Below are positions 5,343 to 9,993 of a stretch of 9,993 nucleotides of DNA, piece by piece. A model generated the notes under the pieces. It made no database searches, was not told the DNA's origin, and was given only the letters and a program-made list of their open reading frames with translations. Positions within the stretch are counted from its first letter, which is position 1; each line of letters starts with the position of its first letter. Position numbers and translations under genes: made by a program. The stretch is taken from contig JAATGX010000114.1 in the NCBI GenBank assembly GCA_015688915.1, forward strand, positions 1-9,993. The letters run 5' to 3'. The stretch is from Desulfuromonadales bacterium. GTDB taxonomy: Bacteria > Desulfobacterota > Desulfuromonadia > Geobacterales > Pseudopelobacteraceae.

Positions 5343-5915
5343 ATGGATACGGACAGGATCAAGTGGAATCAGCGTTTCGGCTCGGAGGATTCGTTTCTGG
5401 GGGAGCGCCCCTCCCCGTTCCTGGCGCGGGAGATCGGGCGGGTCAAGCAACTGGCGCCGGGTATGGCGGCGCTGGACATTGCCAGCGGTGAGGGACGTAA
5501 CAGCGTCTTCCTGGCGCAACACGGGTTCAGAGTGACGGCGCTGGACATATCGGAGGTGGGGATTGCCAAGGGGATGCGCCGCGCTTCCGAGGCCGGAGTG
5601 GAGGTTGAGTTCCGGCAGGTGGACCTGGATGGTTACCACATCGGAGAACGCTACGACCTGATCATCAATTTCAATTTTCTGCTGCGGGAACTGATCCCCG
5701 CGGAGGTTGCCGCACTCCATCCGGGCGGTCTGCTGCTGTTCGACACCATCATGGCCTCGCCGCAGTTGCTGGCCGGCCACAACCGGGACTACCTGCTTGG
5801 CCGGGGCGAACTGCACCGCCTATTCGAACCATACGACGGCACGATCCTGTTCGAAGAAGAGATGGAAGAAGGAGAGATGCCGACCGCACGGCTCATGTTC
5901 AGGAAGAGTGAATAG
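5343..5915 (+). CDS. class I SAM-dependent methyltransferase, TehB-like
   Basis: This 190-aa cytoplasmic protein has a Rossmann-type methyltransferase fold. The opening WNQRFGSEDSFLGERPSPFL (8-27) matches the usual N-terminus of TehB-like enzymes. Motif I is ALDIASGEGRNS (43-54), with the SAM-binding glycines, and an acidic residue D68 ends strand 2 (VTALDIS). YDLIINFNFL (104-113) corresponds to the strand-4 region, and HPGGLLLFD (126-134) to strand 5. The substrate is not determined. Relatives act on tellurite, thiols or small metabolites, and the tehB label would be an over-call. It is transcribed divergently from the five-gene unit and converges on gltB with six bases between stop codons. 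The earlier ATG at 5331 would add four residues. Confidence 0.85.
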   Translation: MDTDRIKWNQRFGSEDSFLGERPSPFLAREIGRVKQLAPGMAALDIASGEGRNSVFLAQHGFRVTALDISEVGIAKGMRRASEAGVEVEFRQVDLDGYHIGERYDLIINFNFLLRELIPAEVAALHPGGLLLFDTIMASPQLLAGHNRDYLLGRGELHRLFEPYDGTILFEEEMEEGEMPTARLMFRKSE

Positions 5916-5921
5916 ACCCGC

Positions 5922-8900
5922 CTATTCCGTGCTGGCCGGCATGATCACCTGCTTCTCCGGCACCACCTTGACGAAGCGGTCACGGCAGCGGGCCATGACC
6001 CCGGCCAGCCAGTCAGCCTCCTCCGCCTGGTGGGAATGGAGCAGTTCCCGGTGGTATTTGGCAAGCAACCCCTCCACCTGGGCCACATCCTCTTCCTCCA
6101 GATCGCGGATCTCCACCCCCGCCCCCGTGGCCAGCCTGGACCGGAGGGCCTCTCGATCAAGGCCCATCTCCCGGTCCAGATGGCAGTAGAGCGTGCCGCC
6201 GGTCATGCCCGAGCAGAGCCAGGGACCGGGGTCCCCCAGCACCACCACCCTGCCGGCGGTCATGTATTCGCAGGCAAAGCCCTTCAGGTTGGCCCGGCCA
6301 GCCATGTTGCCAAGCGCGTCGTCGATGGGGGTGCGGATGCGCCCCCCCAGCACCACGTCGGCCCCGGAAAGGCGGATGCAGGCCCTGCTGTCCGCGTCAC
6401 CCTGGATGATGAAGGTGCCCCCCTGGGCGCCGTAGGCCAGCCCCTTGCCGACCGAGCCCCCCACCCGCACGCCGTTGCGGTTCTCTCCCTTCAGGATAAC
6501 GATCTTGCCCCCCTGGGTGGACTTGCCCACCCCGTCCTGGGCGCCCCCTTCCACGCGGATGGCAATGTGCGGGATGGTGAAGGCCCCCAGGCCGTTGCCG
6601 GGGATGGAGTCTCGGTGGAAATGCAGGAGCGCCTCGCTGTCGGCGCCGAAGCGCCCGTCGCGCCAGCCGCGCACCATGGTGCCGGCCAGGTGGGTGCCGA
6701 TGGCCCGGTCCGAACTGGTGGCGCTGTCGTCGTCATAACGTACCCGCTCCTCCCCCTTGGCAAAGGCGTCGGCCACCAGGTTTGAAATCAGCGAAGTCAG
6801 GTAATTGAGCGGCTTGCGGATGATGCGCACCTCGCTCTCCACGCTGCCGGCGGCATCGGCTGATGGCGGGGCCAGCAGGTCGGACAGGTCGAGCCGTTCC
6901 AGGCCGCGGGTCTGGACCAGAAGGTCCGCCCGCCCCACCAGGTCCTGGGTGCGCCGGAAACCGAGCTTGGCGGTGAGTATCTTTATCTCCCGCGCCATGC
7001 CCCGGAAGAACGTGGTTTCGTAGATCACGCCGTTCTCCAGTACGCGCGGCACAAAGCGCTTCAGCCCTTTCTGCCCGGCCTCCTCAATGGTTTCGATCTG
7101 GGTGGCGATCCCCACGTGGCAGGTGCCCAGATGGCAGCCGCGGCAGGTGGTACAGCCGATGATGACCATGGCCATGGTGCCGAAGCCGACCCGGTTTGCG
7201 CCCAGGAGCATCAACTTGATGACGTCCCGGCCGGTGCGGGCGCCGCCGTCGGCCCACAGTTCGACCCGCTCGCGCATGCCGGCCTCCACCAGGGCGCGGT
7301 GGGCCTCGCGGACACCGATCTCGGCGGGCAGGCCGACAGACTTGATGGCGTGCTTCCGGGCCGCGCCGGTGCCGCCGTCGTAGCCGCTGATGGTGATGAT
7401 GTCGGCCCCGGCCTTGGCGATCCCCAGGGCGATGGTGGCGATCCCGGCCACGGCCGGCACCTTGACTGAGATGCGGGCGGTCGGGTTGGCGGTGCGCAAC
7501 TCCTCGATGATCTGTGCCAGGTCCTCGATGGAGTAGATATCATGGTTGTTGGAAGGGGAGATCAGCGAAACCCCCGGCGTGGCGTGGCGGGCCGCGGCGA
7601 TCTTCGGCGTCACCTTGAAACCGGGCAGGTGTCCCCCCTCCCCCGGCTTGGCCCCCTGGCCGACCTTGATCTCCAGGAAGTCGGCCGAATTGAGAAACTC
7701 CATTGAAACCCCGAAACGGCCCGAGGCGATCTGCTGGCCCCGGTTCTTCCGGTATCGGCCCATCATGTCGGCGATCTCCCCCCCCTCGCCGTTCATGCAG
7801 ACGATGTTCAGGCGGCGGGCCGCCTCGGCATAGATGCGGAACGGGGTCTCCCCCTGGGAACCAAAGCTCATGGCAGAGAACAGGATCGGCAGATCGTGAT
7901 TGCCGATGGCGGTATCCACCTCTTCCGGGTCCACGGACAACTCCTCCGGGTAGCGCAGGTCGACCAGGTGGCGGATGGCAGTGGGGTGTTCCGCCTCCAA
8001 CTGCTGGATCAGGCGGGACAGGTCGGCATAGGTTTCCTCCATCTTGGCCACCTGCCCCACCATTTTCCAAATGCGCGGGTAGAGACGGAACTGCACCGGC
8101 ACCGGCTGCTTCTCCTTGCTCCTGGCGACGGCGCCCCGGCTCTTGTTCTCCGCCTCCAGCAGCTCCAGGGTCAGCCCCCCCTTGCCGGAACCGCAGAAGT
8201 TGGGGGTTTCGAAAATCGTCGCTACGTGGCTGCACAGGCCGATGGTGGCGAAATACTTGCCGTAGCCGCCGATCTCGTGGGTGCCCATGGTGGAGATGAC
8301 CTTTTCCAGCCCCTTTGCCAATACCTCCAGCAGCTTCTCCACACCCCCGTCGTGCTCGCGGGCCTGTTCCCACATCAGGTAGGGACAGAGGGCGTCAGCC
8401 CCCATGCCCTTGGCAAAGATCAGGTCGTGCAGGTTGCGCAGGGCACCGGAGCGGACCAGGATCGAGGCGTTGCGCCGCAGGCTCTGTCCCCCGTCGCCGA
8501 CCGTCTCCTTGAGCGCCTTGTGCAACACCGCCACCGCCAGGAATGGATCGAGGAAACCCTGTTGCGGACTAAAGGCGCCGCTGTCGTCCAGCAGCAGGAT
8601 ACGCACCCCGGCCCGGACCGCTGCCAGGGCGTCCCTGGTCAACCGCGCCACGGCCTGTTGCAGCGACTCATCGCGCCCCATGGTACAGGAGAGAACGCGG
8701 CTGCGCCCCCTGCCCGCCCAGGCTATCACAGCCTCCAGGGTGGTGATGCCGAACCGGCTGGCCAGGGCCATATCATCCTCGGCCCCGGCCAGCCGCGCAC
8801 CGCCCAGGAGCAGCGGCAACGCCAGCTCCAGGGCCGGCTGCGGCGGGCCTCCCAGGATTGGGCGCGGGCCGATGTAGACCCTGGTGGAGAAGTGTTCGGC

Positions 8901-9993
8901 CTCCCGTTCCCGGTCAATGGCCGGGTTGGTCACAACCGCCACCTGCTCCTTGAAATAGTCGGACAGGTTCTGCCGCGACAGGGAGAGAGACGCCAGCGGT
9001 CCGTCGTACCCCAGAGAGGCGATCGGGTCCTGGCCGGTTTCGGCCATCTGCTTCAGGTTCTGCACATCGGTGGATTTCCAGGCCAGGGCCGACAGCAGGT
9101 TGTCCCGTACCAGCCGGGCGTTGCGGGTGAAAGGAAGCGCCCGGGGAGGCACGGCCCCGGCAAGCTCCGCCCCCATGGAGAGCGTTCTGGTCTGGGCCGC
9201 CAGGTTGGTCCGCTTGCGGAACAGGGCAAATGCCTCCTGCCGCAACTCGTGGTGCTGCAAGAGGTGCGGCGCCTTGCCCGCCGCCAGCCGCACCCCCAGC
9301 TTTTCTCCCGGTGCCAGCGGTTTGGGATCATGGAGGATCTCCTCGTGGGGAACCACCCCGAGTTCGGACGAGGCGAACAGCTCCTTGTCGGTCTCACCCA
9401 CCCAGAGGGGGCGCAGTCCCATGGCATCGACGCTGAACACGCACCGGTCCCGGTAACGGGCAATAATGGCGGCCGGCCCCTGGGCGCTGGCGGTCAGAAA
9501 GCGGCGGAACCAGGTATACATGGCCCGCTGGTCCGGTCCCATGCGGTCCATGGCGCTGAAGACCGGCGGGAAGATCATCTCCATGGCCTCGAACAGGGTC
9601 AGGCCGTAATGGCAGATCAGCCCTTCCAGGGTGCGGTTCAGATCCTGGGAGTCGCTGCCGCCGTGGGGGAGCGTGATCCCCAGCATGCGGGCCTCTTCCC
9701 GCAGCCGGGCAATGGTATTGATCTCGCCGTTGTGCCCCAGGAGCGAAAAAGGCTGGGCGCGCAGCACCGTGGGCAGGGTGTTGGTGGAGTAACGGCTGTG
9801 ACCGATGGTCACGCCGGACAGGAAGTCGCGGCTCTTCAGTTCAGGGTAGTAGCGTGGCAGGATCTCTGGCGCGCCATGCACCTTCCAGGCGGCGACATCG
9901 GCCGACAGCGAGGCCACATGCACCGGGCACCGGTCTTCCAGCGCAACCTGCAGGTTGAACAACCGGCCGGCCGTATCCACGGGCCGGCGACCA
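5922..9993 (-). CDS. gltB: glutamate synthase large subunit, N-terminus beyond window
   Basis: At least 1,352 residues of the glutamate synthase large chain are present. The enzyme makes two glutamates from glutamine and 2-oxoglutarate in ammonia assimilation. Residues are counted from the GTG at 9980-9978. Most of the glutaminase (GATase II) domain is visible, including HSRYSTNTLP (61-70) and LLGHNGEINT (80-89); the catalytic N-terminal Cys lies outside the window. A central domain spans about 330-620. The FMN-binding synthase domain spans about 680-1050, with AMSFGSQGE (703-711), NGEGGEIADMMGRY (730-743) and GYDGGTGAA (866-874). The 3Fe-4S cysteines are C943, C949 and C954. The C-terminal GXGXG beta-helix spans about 1125-1275. 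That GTG is internal: the frame stays open to the window edge with family-like sequence. No gltD small subunit is in the window, so the electron donor cannot be told. Confidence 0.96.
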   Translation of the reverse strand, partial: GRRPVDTAGRLFNLQVALEDRCPVHVASLSADVAAWKVHGAPEILPRYYPELKSRDFLSGVTIGHSRYSTNTLPTVLRAQPFSLLGHNGEINTIARLREEARMLGITLPHGGSDSQDLNRTLEGLICHYGLTLFEAMEMIFPPVFSAMDRMGPDQRAMYTWFRRFLTASAQGPAAIIARYRDRCVFSVDAMGLRPLWVGETDKELFASSELGVVPHEEILHDPKPLAPGEKLGVRLAAGKAPHLLQHHELRQEAFALFRKRTNLAAQTRTLSMGAELAGAVPPRALPFTRNARLVRDNLLSALAWKSTDVQNLKQMAETGQDPIASLGYDGPLASLSLSRQNLSDYFKEQVAVVTNPAIDREREAEHFSTRVYIGPRPILGGPPQPALELALPLLLGGARLAGAEDDMALASRFGITTLEAVIAWAGRGRSRVLSCTMGRDESLQQAVARLTRDALAAVRAGVRILLLDDSGAFSPQQGFLDPFLAVAVLHKALKETVGDGGQSLRRNASILVRSGALRNLHDLIFAKGMGADALCPYLMWEQAREHDGGVEKLLEVLAKGLEKVISTMGTHEIGGYGKYFATIGLCSHVATIFETPNFCGSGKGGLTLELLEAENKSRGAVARSKEKQPVPVQFRLYPRIWKMVGQVAKMEETYADLSRLIQQLEAEHPTAIRHLVDLRYPEELSVDPEEVDTAIGNHDLPILFSAMSFGSQGETPFRIYAEAARRLNIVCMNGEGGEIADMMGRYRKNRGQQIASGRFGVSMEFLNSADFLEIKVGQGAKPGEGGHLPGFKVTPKIAAARHATPGVSLISPSNNHDIYSIEDLAQIIEELRTANPTARISVKVPAVAGIATIALGIAKAGADIITISGYDGGTGAARKHAIKSVGLPAEIGVREAHRALVEAGMRERVELWADGGARTGRDVIKLMLLGANRVGFGTMAMVIIGCTTCRGCHLGTCHVGIATQIETIEEAGQKGLKRFVPRVLENGVIYETTFFRGMAREIKILTAKLGFRRTQDLVGRADLLVQTRGLERLDLSDLLAPPSADAAGSVESEVRIIRKPLNYLTSLISNLVADAFAKGEERVRYDDDSATSSDRAIGTHLAGTMVRGWRDGRFGADSEALLHFHRDSIPGNGLGAFTIPHIAIRVEGGAQDGVGKSTQGGKIVILKGENRNGVRVGGSVGKGLAYGAQGGTFIIQGDADSRACIRLSGADVVLGGRIRTPIDDALGNMAGRANLKGFACEYMTAGRVVVLGDPGPWLCSGMTGGTLYCHLDREMGLDREALRSRLATGAGVEIRDLEEEDVAQVEGLLAKYHRELLHSHQAEEADWLAGVMARCRDRFVKVVPEKQVIMPASTE

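Noticed and set aside
5157..5816. Minus-strand 219-codon open frame opposite the methyltransferase
   Set aside because: It is antisense to a well-supported methyltransferase and continues into AT-rich intergenic DNA; composition is Arg/Gln/Pro-rich as in high-GC shadow frames.
7540..8373. Long alternate minus-strand frame inside gltB
   Set aside because: It lies wholly within conserved synthase coding sequence and is Gly/Arg/Pro-rich, as expected from frame-shifted high-GC DNA.

Overview
The window looks like a chromosomal segment of a Geobacter-type delta-proteobacterium (Desulfuromonadota / Geobacteraceae). This is inferred from high-GC coding sequence separated by AT-rich regulatory gaps, small Cys-rich and small membrane proteins beside an OFA-type carrier, a well-formed sigma-54 promoter candidate, and a ferredoxin/NADPH-type glutamate synthase. 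No rRNA or other phylogenetic marker is present, so the genus is not settled. I see no CRISPR array, tRNA, rRNA, transposase or phage gene.

Layout, left to right. (1) 1-599, minus strand: an AAA_14/DUF4143-type ATPase broken by a one-base deletion near 105/106 and cut by the window edge. (2) 600-681: an AT-rich gap with interleaved TTGAGTAA-like repeats and an 11-bp dyad. (3) 682-1824, minus: dgt, a dNTP triphosphohydrolase of the HD superfamily. (4) 1825-1988: a weak dgt promoter candidate, then a strong intrinsic terminator (1926-1962) that ends the next transcription unit. (5) 1989-5004, minus: a compact five-gene unit. In transcription order it contains a 63-aa six-cysteine protein, a previously uncalled 40-aa single-pass membrane protein, an 83-aa two-TM protein, a 349-aa polytopic membrane protein of unknown family and a 450-aa OFA-family MFS carrier. 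Gaps and overlaps are tiny, each gene has a usable ribosome-binding site, a sigma-54 -24/-12 element sits just upstream, and the terminator at 1926-1962 closes the unit. (6) 5005-5342: a dyad-rich 338-bp divergent intergenic region with three copies of TTTGCA-N4-TGCAAA. (7) 5343-5915, plus: a small TehB-like SAM-dependent methyltransferase. (8) 5922-9993, minus: gltB, the large subunit of glutamate synthase, missing its N-terminus at the window edge.

The most interesting element is the five-gene unit with its divergent control region. It looks like a regulated inner-membrane transport system in which an OFA carrier is made together with a multi-spanning partner, two very small membrane proteins and a Cys-rich soluble protein. 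The control region combines a sigma-54 promoter with repeated dyads at distances typical of enhancer sites. The substrate and the role of the accessory proteins cannot be read from the sequence. dgt (nucleotide pool) and gltB (ammonia assimilation) are ordinary housekeeping neighbours.
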